Shown: positions 1-7,619 of the stretch, one piece after another
How positions within the stretch are numbered: position 1 is the first letter of the stretch
How the letters are laid out: every line of letters starts with the position of its first letter
Assembly: GCA_016840825.1 (NCBI GenBank)
Contig: JAEORN010000168.1
Span: 1-16,328, forward strand
Length of the DNA: 16,328 nucleotides
Source of the DNA: Candidatus Thorarchaeota archaeon
GTDB lineage: Archaea; Asgardarchaeota; Thorarchaeia; Thorarchaeales; Thorarchaeaceae
Direction of reading: 5' to 3'
Notes under the pieces: model-generated
What the model was told of the DNA's origin: nothing
The model's input: only the letters and a program-made list of their open reading frames with translations
The model's database searches: none
Program-made: the position numbers and the translations under genes

Positions 1-247
1 AGAAGTAGTCGGATGGAATTCGCCGCGCTGTATCATCATAGGCAATTATCACTCACATATTCATCCTGTCACAAACTTCACTCATACGTATTAGGGCAGT
101 ACCCTAAACTTACTGCAGAGAACGGTGTAGAGACCGAGTACCTATGAATATACTCGGATACAAAGGGAAGAACTGAGCGAAAACGACTCGGTATATGATA
201 CGAGTGCAAGCGGTAATCATAGGAGACGTGTATCGATATAGGAACAG
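1..247. other. Gene-free leader with short inverted repeats
   Basis: I see no convincing gene here; reading frames are short and resemble no known family. Three short inverted repeats follow one another: TTAGGG/CCCTAA (91-96 and 102-107, loop 5), CCGAGTA/TACTCGG (134-140 and 151-157, loop 10) and ACTCG/CGAGT (186-190 and 201-205, loop 10, extendable with one bulged G). A GGAG-like stretch lies at 222-225. The stretch could be the untranslated leader of dnaG or the end of an unsequenced upstream unit. No known RNA family is recognised. Confidence 0.4.
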
Positions 248-1509
248 GTGACTTTGATTCAAGCACCGCTAAGTACGTCATTCGCGCCAAAATCGAGATT
301 GAGGGCGTTGTTGACAAACCTGACGTTGTAGGAGCCGTATTTGGTCAGACTGAAGGTCTCTTAGGGGAGGACTTGGATCTTCGCGAACTTCAGAGAACAG
401 GCAGAATTGGGAGAATCCAAATTGCCATCAAATCTGAGGGAGGCAACAGCAAGGGAGAGATTGTGATTCCAGTTTCTCTCAACAAGACAGCAACTGCTAT
501 CCTTGCAGCATCACTGGAAACCGTAGACCGTGTAGGTCCATGTGCTGCGAGAGTGACTTTACAAAAGCTCGAAGATATCCGCGGAGCAAAGCGTCGAAAA
601 GTAGTGAGTAGAGCCATCAGTATTCTCAAGGGCTGGGAAGAAGACATCTCACCTGGTACAGAAGAGATTACTGAAGCAGTTTCCAAGCATCATAGCAAGA
701 AAGGTGTTGGAAAATATGGTCCGGACAAGCTTCCTGCTGGGCCAGAGCTCAACAGCAGCAATGAAATAATCATTGTAGAAGGGCGAGCAGATATCATCAA
801 TTTGATGAAGAGCGGCATCAATAATACTGTGGCTGTTGAAGGGACAAATATTTCAAAATCCATCTCAGAACTTACCAAAAAGAGAGGTAAAACCATCATT
901 GCTTTTCTTGATGGTGACAGAGGAGGAGACCTAATTCTTCGGGAATTGATGCAGGTTGCAAAAATCGACTTTATTGCTAGAGCTCCCAGTGGCCAAGAAG
1001 TGGAAAATCTTACACGGCGTGAAATAATCAAGGCATTACAGACGAGAATACCTGCAGAACAGGCTCTGGCTCTTGTAAGTGATAAAAAATTCACGAAGGG
1101 TCGTAAGAAGGATCCACGCAGGGTAGAAAGGGAACCGAGAGATGAGATGAAAGACGCTCCTCGGCGAGGTCCTTCTCCTTCTCCAAGAGGACGATCTCGC
1201 AGAGCAGTGGAGATTGATGAGGCCTATCGTGGGAAGGTCAAAGAAATCAGAGAGTCATTCAAAGCCATGTTATTTGATAGCGAGAAGAATGTAATAGTCG
1301 AGTGCGGTGTTGCAGAGTTAGCTAAGATACTAGAAGAACAAAAATCTGTAGAAGCAATCGTATTTGATGGTGTTGTAACTCAACGACTCGTAGATACTGC
1401 TAGTACCAAGAAGACTACTCTACTGGTCGGTGCTGCAATAGCAGATCTTGACAAAAGACCTCATGGCATGCAAATCGTTACTTTCGACGACCTTCCAAAT
1501 GCTGCATAA
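248..1509 (+). CDS. dnaG: Archaeal DnaG-type primase, 5' end apparently frameshifted
   Basis: Archaeal DnaG is a Toprim-domain protein that makes RNA primers in vitro and is also a subunit of the archaeal exosome. The Toprim signature is complete: the conserved glutamate (VEGRAD, codon 778-780) and the DGDRGG acidic pair (Asp codons 910 and 916). The N-terminal family block (AKYVIRAKIE, then FGQTEGLLGEDLDLRELQRTGRIGRIQ) is readable in frame from about 271 onward. A Pro/Arg/Ser-rich linker at about 1110-1200 precedes the C-terminal domain. No ATG, GTG or TTG occurs in this frame between the stop at 220 and the family block; the first in-frame one is TTG at 373, inside the conserved region. GTG at 248 would fit if one base were restored near 256, giving MTLDSSTAKY and about 420 residues, normal for the family. 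Function is certain; the exact start is not. Confidence 0.93.
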
Positions 1510-1525
1510 TTTAGGGTATTAAATG

Positions 1526-1560
1526 GTGAAATGCGATGGGTATTTGCCTATCGCTTTCAC
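1526..1560 (+). terminator. Long hairpin downstream of dnaG
   Basis: GTGAAA (1526-1531) pairs with TTTCAC (1555-1560), and after one bulged T (1532) GCGATGGGT (1533-1541) pairs with GCCTATCGC (1546-1554), including two G-U pairs, around an ATTT loop. This 15-bp stem begins 16 nt after the dnaG stop and is followed by a T-rich stretch (1563-1576). It looks like an intrinsic terminator or an mRNA 3'-end protector. Archaeal terminators usually need only oligo-T, so the stem may have another role. Confidence 0.5.
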
Positions 1561-1682
1561 ACTCTTTGTTTTACTTCGATATACTTCAGACGAACACTTA
1601 GGATATCCATTCACTGGTAGTATAAGGTTGATAATACTCACATTCAATTCACCCTTGCAATTATTCAATATACGGCAAGCGT

Positions 1683-3122
1683 ATGAGGTCTCGTGAATTG
1701 GTATCGATTCCTGATCAAATCCACACAAGTGCAGACGTTACACTCAGTAACATACCGCTTGAGAGGGTAATAGGCCAACAACATGCAGTCGCACTCGTAC
1801 AATCAGCTGTTGCTCAGCGAAGGCATATCCTCCTCTGTGGAGCACCGGGTATCGGAAAATCAATGATTGCCAGGGCTGCTTATTCATTACTTCCTCCACC
1901 AAAGGACGAAATTTGGCTCCAGAGAAACGCATCCCAACCTGACAGACCTCGTGTGAAGATTGTACCAATAGAGAAAGAGCCTCGTACATACGACACTGCT
2001 GATGAAAAGCTCGATCTCACTTATATCCGACCTGAAAATCTACCCTTTGAAATTGCAGCAAAGATGGGTTATAGATGTCCTGCTTGCGGTGCATTTTCAT
2101 TACCAAGTCAGAGTATATGCATGGATTGTCATGGTCCAAAACGATCCGATTGGAGTGAAACAGAATCATACAATGGACTCCTGAGAGAATTGTCTGTAAT
2201 ATCCGAACCTGCTCAGACTTCTGTCACTCGTACGGAAGGAACTTACAAGCTAACTTACCGCAGATCTTTCGATGATACAATTATGGTTCTACACGAACGA
2301 GAAATTGATGAAAACCAGCCAATAATCGAGGATGAAAACAACCGAATTTTAGTGTCACGTAGCTCTTCCAGATTTATTCATGTTAGTGGTTCAAGTCCTG
2401 TAGAACTATTAGGTGATGTAAAGCATGATCCATATGGAAGTGCAGAATCATTGGGAATGGCTGCCCATCTTCGTGTAGTCCCAGGCGCAATACATGAGGC
2501 ACATGAAGGAATTCTCTATGTGGATGAAATCGCAGCTCTCGGGGAATATCAAAAACACCTTCTCACAGCAATGCAAGACCGAAAGTATCCCATCTCGGGA
2601 CGAAATCCTAGTAGTTCAGGTGCTGCTGTCCGGGTAGATGATATTCCCTGTGACTTTCTGCTCTTTGCAGCATGCAATGTTGAAGATCTATCTCGAATTA
2701 TTCCTCCACTACGGTCAAGAATTCGTGGATATGGGTATGAGATAATGCTCCATTCTACAATGCAAAAAACCAGTCAAAATGGCAATGATTTGGTTCGTTT
2801 TATTGCACAGACAGTTGATGAGGACGGACGTATTCCCCACCTTACAAGAGACGCAATTGAATCTGTTCTTCAAGTTGCAGAAGAAATGGCTTTACGAATA
2901 GATGGCCAAAGAGACTCATTCACGCTCCGTCTTAGAGAACTTGGTGGACTAGTGAGAATTGCGGGAGATATTGCTGTTCAAGATTCTGAGGAATTTGTCC
3001 TGCCTAAGCATGTAACAAATGCAGAATCCCTAAGCCGTGGCATAGGAAATGGTGACGATTTGAGTTCCTACCCCAATAGAACCCAGGAGATCTCCAAGCC
3101 TTACGGAGACTATTTCTTTTAG
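1683..3122 (+). CDS. LonB-like AAA+ ATPase lacking the protease domain, with inserted zinc ribbon
   Basis: The 479 residues align by eye with the ATPase half of archaeal LonB. Visible landmarks are the N-terminal VIGQQHAV, Walker A GAPGIGKS (53-60), the GDVKHDPYGS block (244-253), Walker B ILYVDE (277-282), sensor 1 Asn332, arginine-finger region RSRIRGYGYE (344-353), TRDAIE (388-393) and sensor-2 LRLRELGGLVR (415-425). It differs from LonB in two ways. The chain ends about 50 residues after sensor 2, so the Ser-Lys peptidase domain is absent. Where LonB carries its two membrane helices there is a CPAC-x10-CMDC zinc ribbon (132-149), so the protein should be soluble. No protease remnant fits in the 27 nt before pelota. 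It probably remodels or unfolds a substrate; the target is unknown. The start is ATG 1683; TTG 1698 is an alternative. Confidence 0.85.
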   Translation: MRSRELVSIPDQIHTSADVTLSNIPLERVIGQQHAVALVQSAVAQRRHILLCGAPGIGKSMIARAAYSLLPPPKDEIWLQRNASQPDRPRVKIVPIEKEPRTYDTADEKLDLTYIRPENLPFEIAAKMGYRCPACGAFSLPSQSICMDCHGPKRSDWSETESYNGLLRELSVISEPAQTSVTRTEGTYKLTYRRSFDDTIMVLHEREIDENQPIIEDENNRILVSRSSSRFIHVSGSSPVELLGDVKHDPYGSAESLGMAAHLRVVPGAIHEAHEGILYVDEIAALGEYQKHLLTAMQDRKYPISGRNPSSSGAAVRVDDIPCDFLLFAACNVEDLSRIIPPLRSRIRGYGYEIMLHSTMQKTSQNGNDLVRFIAQTVDEDGRIPHLTRDAIESVLQVAEEMALRIDGQRDSFTLRLRELGGLVRIAGDIAVQDSEEFVLPKHVTNAESLSRGIGNGDDLSSYPNRTQEISKPYGDYFF

Positions 3123-3149
3123 CGCCTGTTTAAGGCAGATGAATATATA

Positions 3150-4238
3150 GTGAAAGTCGTAAAGCGTATCCTCAAAGAGGGCAAGGTCACAATCAAGATT
3201 GAATTTCTTGATGATTTGTGGACTTGTTATAATGTAGTTGTACCCAATGACATAGTCATATCTAGGACAACTCGTCGAGTACGTTTAGGCGATGACGAGG
3301 CTCGAAAACAAGAGAGTGTTCGGAAGCCAATGACACTCAAAATCAAGGTAGAAGATGTATCATTTCATGCATTCTCAAATCGAGTGCGACTAAAGGGTAC
3401 TATATTGGAAGGCCCCTCTGATTACATAAGCATAGGATCTTATCACACTATCAACATTGAAACTGGTGATACCCTGACAATAATCAAAGAGAGATGGCCC
3501 AAGTATCTTCTAGATAGACTCAGTGAGGCAGAAAAGGCAGGGAAAAGTCCTATTGCATTGCTTGTCACGATTGAGGATGGAGTTGCAGAACTCTTTCTTG
3601 CGGCGGATTTTGGTATAAGAGAAGCAGTTCATGTCAGGGTGGGTATCTCAAGAAAGAGAGGTGACCAAAAGTCACATGATGCAACAATGCGCGATTTCTT
3701 CGATAATGTTACTATCGCCTTGAAGTCACAGTTAGAACAACATGAGATTGGTTTAATCATCATTGCAGGACCTGGTTTTGTAAAGGACCATTACAAAGAA
3801 CATCTTCTAAGTGCAGGTATCAAAAACCTACCTTCTGTTGTATCAGAAAGTACGAATTCTATCGGTATTCCTGGTGCAAAAGAGATTCTCTTTCGAGGTG
3901 TGATATCTCAAGCAGTCGAAGGCATCAAACTTGAGAAGGAAACCCAACTTGTGGAAAGTGTAATCGAGCATATTGCAAAGGATGATGGTCTTGGAGCATA
4001 TGGACCAGATGAGGTTCAAAAAGCAGTTCAATACGGTGCAGTTGAAGATTTGTTAATAACAGACAAGCGTCTGAGAGAAGGCGATGATGATTATCGTCGA
4101 AGGATGGACCAGCTTATTCGGGAAACAGAAAAGGCACGAGGTAACTTCCATATCGTGTCAACAGAGCATCCTGCAGGAGATCAACTCCAGAGTATTGGAG
4201 GTATTGCAGCTGTTCTCAGATTTAAAATCAGCCAATGA
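3150..4238 (+). CDS. pelA: Pelota/Dom34 ribosome rescue factor
   Basis: This 362-residue protein matches archaeal Pelota along its whole length. The N-terminal Sm-like domain (about 1-130) begins KVVKRILKEGKVTIKIE and contains DDLWTCYN. The central eRF1-like domain (about 135-260) has IIIAGPGFVKDHY (203-215). The C-terminal domain (about 265-360) has YGPDEVQKAVQYGAVEDLLI. Pelota binds the empty A site of stalled ribosomes together with the GTPase aEF1A and, with ABCE1, splits them. It lacks the GGQ motif of termination factors, as expected. The start is GTG 3150, giving the family-typical N-terminus. The gene lies 27 nt after the Lon-like ATPase, probably in one transcript. Its TGA stop abuts the stop of the convergent radical SAM gene with no base between them. 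Confidence 0.96.
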   Translation: MKVVKRILKEGKVTIKIEFLDDLWTCYNVVVPNDIVISRTTRRVRLGDDEARKQESVRKPMTLKIKVEDVSFHAFSNRVRLKGTILEGPSDYISIGSYHTINIETGDTLTIIKERWPKYLLDRLSEAEKAGKSPIALLVTIEDGVAELFLAADFGIREAVHVRVGISRKRGDQKSHDATMRDFFDNVTIALKSQLEQHEIGLIIIAGPGFVKDHYKEHLLSAGIKNLPSVVSESTNSIGIPGAKEILFRGVISQAVEGIKLEKETQLVESVIEHIAKDDGLGAYGPDEVQKAVQYGAVEDLLITDKRLREGDDDYRRRMDQLIRETEKARGNFHIVSTEHPAGDQLQSIGGIAAVLRFKISQ

Positions 4239-5354
4239 TTATAGAGGTTCGAATAAAGTCTGAAGTCTATCCCAAGTAGGATATTCATATGCTATGCCTA
4301 TCTCCAATTCAAATATATCAGCAAAATCATTTTTCAGGTCATCAGCTATTTCTTCTATAATCCAAGGTGCAATTTCAATCCTATTTCGAAAAGAGTCGAA
4401 GTTCAGGAGGTCATGAGGTACATCGTACTCATTTGTAAGGTGTTCGTAGATTGTGGTAAGATTTTCAGTATTGAGAAGTTTCCCAGTAGGTGCTCTAATG
4501 ACTCCAAGAATGAGAAGAGGATCTTCATCATCTCTAATCTCGAATGGTCTAATCACTCTCTCAAGTCTTCTCTCAAGTCGATTTCGAAGCTGAATTGCAT
4601 CCTTGTATCTAGCTGAACAAAAATGGACCGTTATCTTATGAAGGTTGGATGCAGTCCACTCCAACACCTCATTTGCTGTCTTAGCACTCCCTTCTATACT
4701 TGCTTTTTCTAAGCTTGTTAATCGGAATCCCATCGATACAAGTTGGTCGAAATTCGTTTCACTGGCTTCTAATTCATTCAAATTAATGAAACTTACACCA
4801 ATTTTCTCTGCTTTTTGTGCCAAATCAATCAATTTCTCAACCTGTCCTGGAATAACCGGAACTTCAATTCCCACTTCCATACCAGTCTTGATTGCACGTT
4901 CAATTCCAGACCAATCTCCAATTTGTGGATGAAATCTAATCTCATCTAACCCTGCATTCTTGAGCCTATTCAAATCTTCTAGACTCGCATTAGTCTTTGA
5001 GGTATAGAGATGTAGGTGGAACTTCGAACCGTATCTTGCCTTTAATTGGTCAATAAAATGCAAAGTTCTTTCAAGAGTGCATAATGGGTCACCGCCACTA
5101 AGACCAGCGCCTTCCGCACCTATAGCATCCGCCTCTTCAATCACACCCTCATCATCTGTAATGGGAGTTTCATTAGCAAATATTACGTCCTTTCCTGCCT
5201 TTTCCCTAGATAATGGACAGTAATAGCAGGAACTATCACACAGTCCAGTTACAAAAAGCACCATCTTAGATCCTTTTGCGCAAAACTGACAGCCAGAAGG
5301 AAGGTTTCCTACGATGGCTGAACCACCATTCAATTCTGTAATTTTACGCTTCAT
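4239..5354 (-). CDS. Radical SAM protein, archaeal COG2108-like
   Basis: The 371-residue protein has the radical SAM cluster motif C39-x3-C43-x2-C46 (CDSSCYYC), which binds a 4Fe-4S cluster for SAM cleavage, followed by the SGGDP motif (86-90) that contacts SAM. An extra Cys pair, CQFC (22-25), just before the core could bind metal. The core barrel occupies about residues 30-240; the remaining third, including VIRPFEIRDDEDPLLILGVIR, is a separate C-terminal domain. It resembles uncharacterised archaeal relatives of pyruvate formate-lyase activating enzyme (COG2108 as I recall it). No substrate is known to me. It is the last gene of a minus-strand operon, 9 nt after the nucleotidyltransferase gene and downstream of tRNA thiolase, so a role in RNA or cofactor modification is possible but is inference only. 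The start is ATG 5354. Confidence 0.85.
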   Translation of the reverse strand: MKRKITELNGGSAIVGNLPSGCQFCAKGSKMVLFVTGLCDSSCYYCPLSREKAGKDVIFANETPITDDEGVIEEADAIGAEGAGLSGGDPLCTLERTLHFIDQLKARYGSKFHLHLYTSKTNASLEDLNRLKNAGLDEIRFHPQIGDWSGIERAIKTGMEVGIEVPVIPGQVEKLIDLAQKAEKIGVSFINLNELEASETNFDQLVSMGFRLTSLEKASIEGSAKTANEVLEWTASNLHKITVHFCSARYKDAIQLRNRLERRLERVIRPFEIRDDEDPLLILGVIRAPTGKLLNTENLTTIYEHLTNEYDVPHDLLNFDSFRNRIEIAPWIIEEIADDLKNDFADIFELEIGIAYEYPTWDRLQTLFEPL

Positions 5355-5363
5355 AGATTCTCA

Positions 5364-6062
5364 CTAGTTTCTTCTTTTGAGTGTGCGTCGCAGAGCTGGA
5401 TCACTATCAGCTAATTTCTTAGCTGCGGTTTCAAAGGTTTCATCGTCTTGTAAATGATATGTTCGATATACACCTGTACGTCCAACTTCATCGCGTCGTT
5501 TCACAACCCTCACTCGTTCATTTGCGATGGATACACTTACTCCAATCTTCTTTGCAACAGATGATTCATACCCAATTACCCCATACTCAATGTGTCCACT
5601 ATCAGTAGGGTCTATCATCACCAGTCTTTTATCAACTCCAGGAACTCGTGTGTCTTTGGATATATCATCGGTAGACACCATTCCTCCCCATTGATAGAAT
5701 TCTCTTTCACGTGACATCATCTTAAAAATCGGAAAACTAACCACAGTTGCTTGATTAAGGTGAAGATGTCCCTTTAGTACTGAAGATGGTGTTGCTTGAA
5801 CTAACTCTCTCATGACGCCGTGACCAACCGCAATCTCTATCCTATAGCTGGGTATAGTATCTAAAATGATAATGTCAATATCAGATGTCTTTGATATATC
5901 TCCTCGTGCAAGAGAACCATAAACATATGATATGATACCCGATTTTTCTAGTTTCTTCATTATATCTAACGCTTTTTCCCTGAGTTCTTCTAATAATGAC
6001 CAATGCGCATCATCATAGTGTACTATCCTTTCTCCATGAAGGACCTCTGGTTTTCGCGCCAA
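5364..6062 (-). CDS. Archaeal nucleotidyltransferase-fold protein
   Basis: The 232-residue protein has the polymerase-beta-type nucleotidyltransferase signature: GSLARGD (49-55) followed by SDIDIIIL (60-67), giving the GS-x10-DxD arrangement with catalytic acids D61 and D63. After about residue 110 it continues with a region of its own (FPIFKMMSREREFYQWGG and later GVIGYESSVAKKIGVSVS) rather than a tRNA-CCA-adding or poly(A) polymerase tail. It resembles a family of archaeal predicted nucleotidyltransferases of unknown substrate. The start appears to be TTG 6062, one base after the TAG stop of the thiolase gene, so the two are probably translationally coupled. No upstream in-frame alternative is better. 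The C-terminus is basic (RRTLKRRN), compatible with nucleic-acid binding. Confidence 0.8.
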   Translation of the reverse strand: MARKPEVLHGERIVHYDDAHWSLLEELREKALDIMKKLEKSGIISYVYGSLARGDISKTSDIDIIILDTIPSYRIEIAVGHGVMRELVQATPSSVLKGHLHLNQATVVSFPIFKMMSREREFYQWGGMVSTDDISKDTRVPGVDKRLVMIDPTDSGHIEYGVIGYESSVAKKIGVSVSIANERVRVVKRRDEVGRTGVYRTYHLQDDETFETAAKKLADSDPALRRTLKRRN

Positions 6063-6063
6063 T

Positions 6064-7002
6064 CTATAACTTCCTTTCTCTCAGCTCATCTAAGAGCCTA
6101 CAGGTCTTACAAATCCCTGAAGGTGTCGGTGAACCACATTTTGAACAAGTTTCGAAGACTAGTTTTTCTGAAGATTGAATCAAAGAATCTGCTATGGCCT
6201 GACCAGATCGAAGTATAGCAGTTAAGGTCCCTGGTCTCTTGTATTCCATATCATTCAGAAAATTTCGAAGGTCATTTCGATATGCCTCTACTGCATATGG
6301 GCATGGAGCATCGTGATATGGTAAGTCAAGATGATGAGCATATGCAACAACATCTCGTTCGCTTAGTTCTGTTATTGGTTTAATTCGAGGAACAAGACCA
6401 GGAATAGCGTTATCTCTTGGTCTATTTGTTCTACCAATCCTTCTACCATCTCCACGCATCATGTTCATCATTATTGTCTGGGCTTCATCGTCCATATTAT
6501 GCCCCGTTGCAACGATATCTGCATTGAGTTCCAATGCTGTTTCGTTTAGTGCTCTTCGTCTAAATACCCCACAATATGAACAAGCTCCGAGCGATTCCTC
6601 ATCTGCCCGTCCTGAAACCATCTTATCTAGTGTCATATCAAATAAATCTCTGAATGATCGAACCTCAAGTTTAAGATTCAATGATTCTGCGAGGCTATGT
6701 GCTGCAGGTAATGCTTGGTCACGATAGCCTTTGATTCCTTCATCTATAGTTAGAGGAATTAGTTCTGATCGTGGATAATTTTGTTCGATTCGACTAAGAA
6801 CCTCAAGTAGAACTGCGCTGTCCTTTCCACCCGAAACTGCAACTACAATTCTGTCATCGTCCTTTAGCATTCTCTGTCGATTAATTGTCCTTCGAACTCT
6901 ATCAATTGTAGTCTGTACTAGGCACGTCTTGCAAAGACGTTCAGCTGTATACCTACGTAGATATACAGCTTCTTGCCCACATTTCGAACATTTTACAGAC
7001 AT
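6064..7002 (-). CDS. ncsA: NcsA/TtuA-type tRNA 2-thiouridine synthetase
   Basis: This is a PP-loop ATPase of the Ncs6/CTU1/TtuA family, which adenylates tRNA uridine and replaces O2 by sulfur (2-thiouridine). Numbered from Met 7002 (312 residues), it has an N-terminal zinc finger CSKC...CKTC (Cys 5, 8, 24, 27), the SGGKDS loop (57-62), the CSYC pair (141, 144) plus Cys234 that in this family bind an Fe-S cluster, and a C-terminal zinc finger CSKC...CKTC (286, 289, 298, 301). ATGHNMDDEAQT is also conserved. I chose ATG 7002 because a GGAG lies 8 nt upstream and the protein then starts MSVKCSKCG; an in-frame TTG at 7020 adds six residues. It sits between an unknown gene and the nucleotidyltransferase. 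Whether it modifies U34 or U54 cannot be read from the sequence. Confidence 0.93.
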   Translation of the reverse strand: MSVKCSKCGQEAVYLRRYTAERLCKTCLVQTTIDRVRRTINRQRMLKDDDRIVVAVSGGKDSAVLLEVLSRIEQNYPRSELIPLTIDEGIKGYRDQALPAAHSLAESLNLKLEVRSFRDLFDMTLDKMVSGRADEESLGACSYCGVFRRRALNETALELNADIVATGHNMDDEAQTIMMNMMRGDGRRIGRTNRPRDNAIPGLVPRIKPITELSERDVVAYAHHLDLPYHDAPCPYAVEAYRNDLRNFLNDMEYKRPGTLTAILRSGQAIADSLIQSSEKLVFETCSKCGSPTPSGICKTCRLLDELRERKL

Positions 7003-7061
7003 ACTACTGACTCCAGTCAAGGCTCAGTTGCTGGAATCAGACCTATTGCTGTTAAGGCTAC

Positions 7062-7529
7062 TTATTCAGCATTGACTTTGGACTTTTTCTTTGCAATGAC
7101 TTGGCTTATTGATTCTTCAGCACTCTCTTTCATCTTGTCAATCTTTTCAGCAATTGGATCGACCGATGCAACTGTTTGTACTGCAATCTTAGCGGTCCGA
7201 AATTGTGCTGCATATATCACATCATCAAGTGCTCTATGCCATTCAGTAGGAGGAAGGGTGGAATGAAGGAGCTTGCATGCTTCAGCAAGTCGTTCAACTC
7301 GGGCTAATGACTCAACTCTATCGTTCGAATGTCGTCTTTCGTCATATACTTGTAATGCATGACCTTTCAGGGCTTCCCAATCAGTGTCACCATTTGACTG
7401 GAGAAGCAATTTAATTCTGGCTAATGGTTCTTGCCATGAGCCCGGTAGGAACATTGACAGGTAATCTGTGAACGCCTTTCTTGCTTTCTCTCGGGCGTCA
7501 CCTGTCGAAATAACCTGTGAGGATATCAT
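7062..7529 (-). CDS. Conserved-looking hypothetical protein, helical
   Basis: I do not recognise this 155-residue protein. It has no membrane segment, signal peptide or cysteine cluster (one Cys only) and looks almost wholly alpha-helical, with charged heptad-like stretches around 68-90 (RRHSND...RVERLAEACKLL) and 124-150 ending in a lysine-rich tail (AKKKSKVN). Tryptophans at 32, 51 and 97 suggest a folded core. The start is ATG 7529. It is the first gene of a likely operon whose next gene, the tRNA thiolase, starts 59 nt later. A TATA-like element at about 7560-7567 is suitably placed. It may be an accessory or RNA-binding partner of the thiolase, but that rests only on position. Confidence 0.7.
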   Translation of the reverse strand: MISSQVISTGDAREKARKAFTDYLSMFLPGSWQEPLARIKLLLQSNGDTDWEALKGHALQVYDERRHSNDRVESLARVERLAEACKLLHSTLPPTEWHRALDDVIYAAQFRTAKIAVQTVASVDPIAEKIDKMKESAEESISQVIAKKKSKVNAE

Positions 7530-7559
7530 GATTCATCATCGAATAATCAGAATACACCC

Positions 7560-7567
7560 TTATTTAG
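7560..7567 (-). promoter_or_regulatory. TATA-like promoter for the thiolase operon
   Basis: On the minus strand this reads ACTAAATAAG in context. It lies about 31 nt before ATG 7529, so transcription would begin within about 10 nt of the start codon, a short or leaderless transcript. Confidence 0.4.
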
Positions 7568-7583
7568 TCCGATAGAAACTTGA

Positions 7584-7614
7584 GAACCGCCCAAAACTGT
7601 GTATGAAGCGGTTC
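7584..7614 (-). terminator. Inverted repeat just after the M50 protease gene
   Basis: GAACCGC (7584-7590) and GCGGTTC (7608-7614) form a perfect 7-bp inverted repeat with a 17-nt loop, 5 nt beyond the end of the M50 protease gene on the minus strand. It could end that transcript before the thiolase operon promoter. No strong oligo-T follows, so the call is weak. Confidence 0.3.
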
Positions 7615-7619
7615 AGAGT

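Noticed and set aside
78..317. 79-residue minus-strand frame at the left end
   Set aside because: It overlaps the conserved DnaG N-terminus on the other strand, resembles no family and has no start signals.
690..1094. 134-residue minus-strand frame opposite dnaG
   Set aside because: It is the complement of the conserved Toprim coding region, and its composition is that of an antisense shadow.
1519..1728. 69-residue minus-strand frame between dnaG and the Lon-like gene
   Set aside because: It runs through the hairpin and into the ATPase start, with no family resemblance or start signals.
3090..3160. Possible frameshifted Lon peptidase domain after the AAA+ region
   Set aside because: Only 27 nt separate the ATPase stop from pelota, and pelota is complete, so no peptidase remnant can be present.
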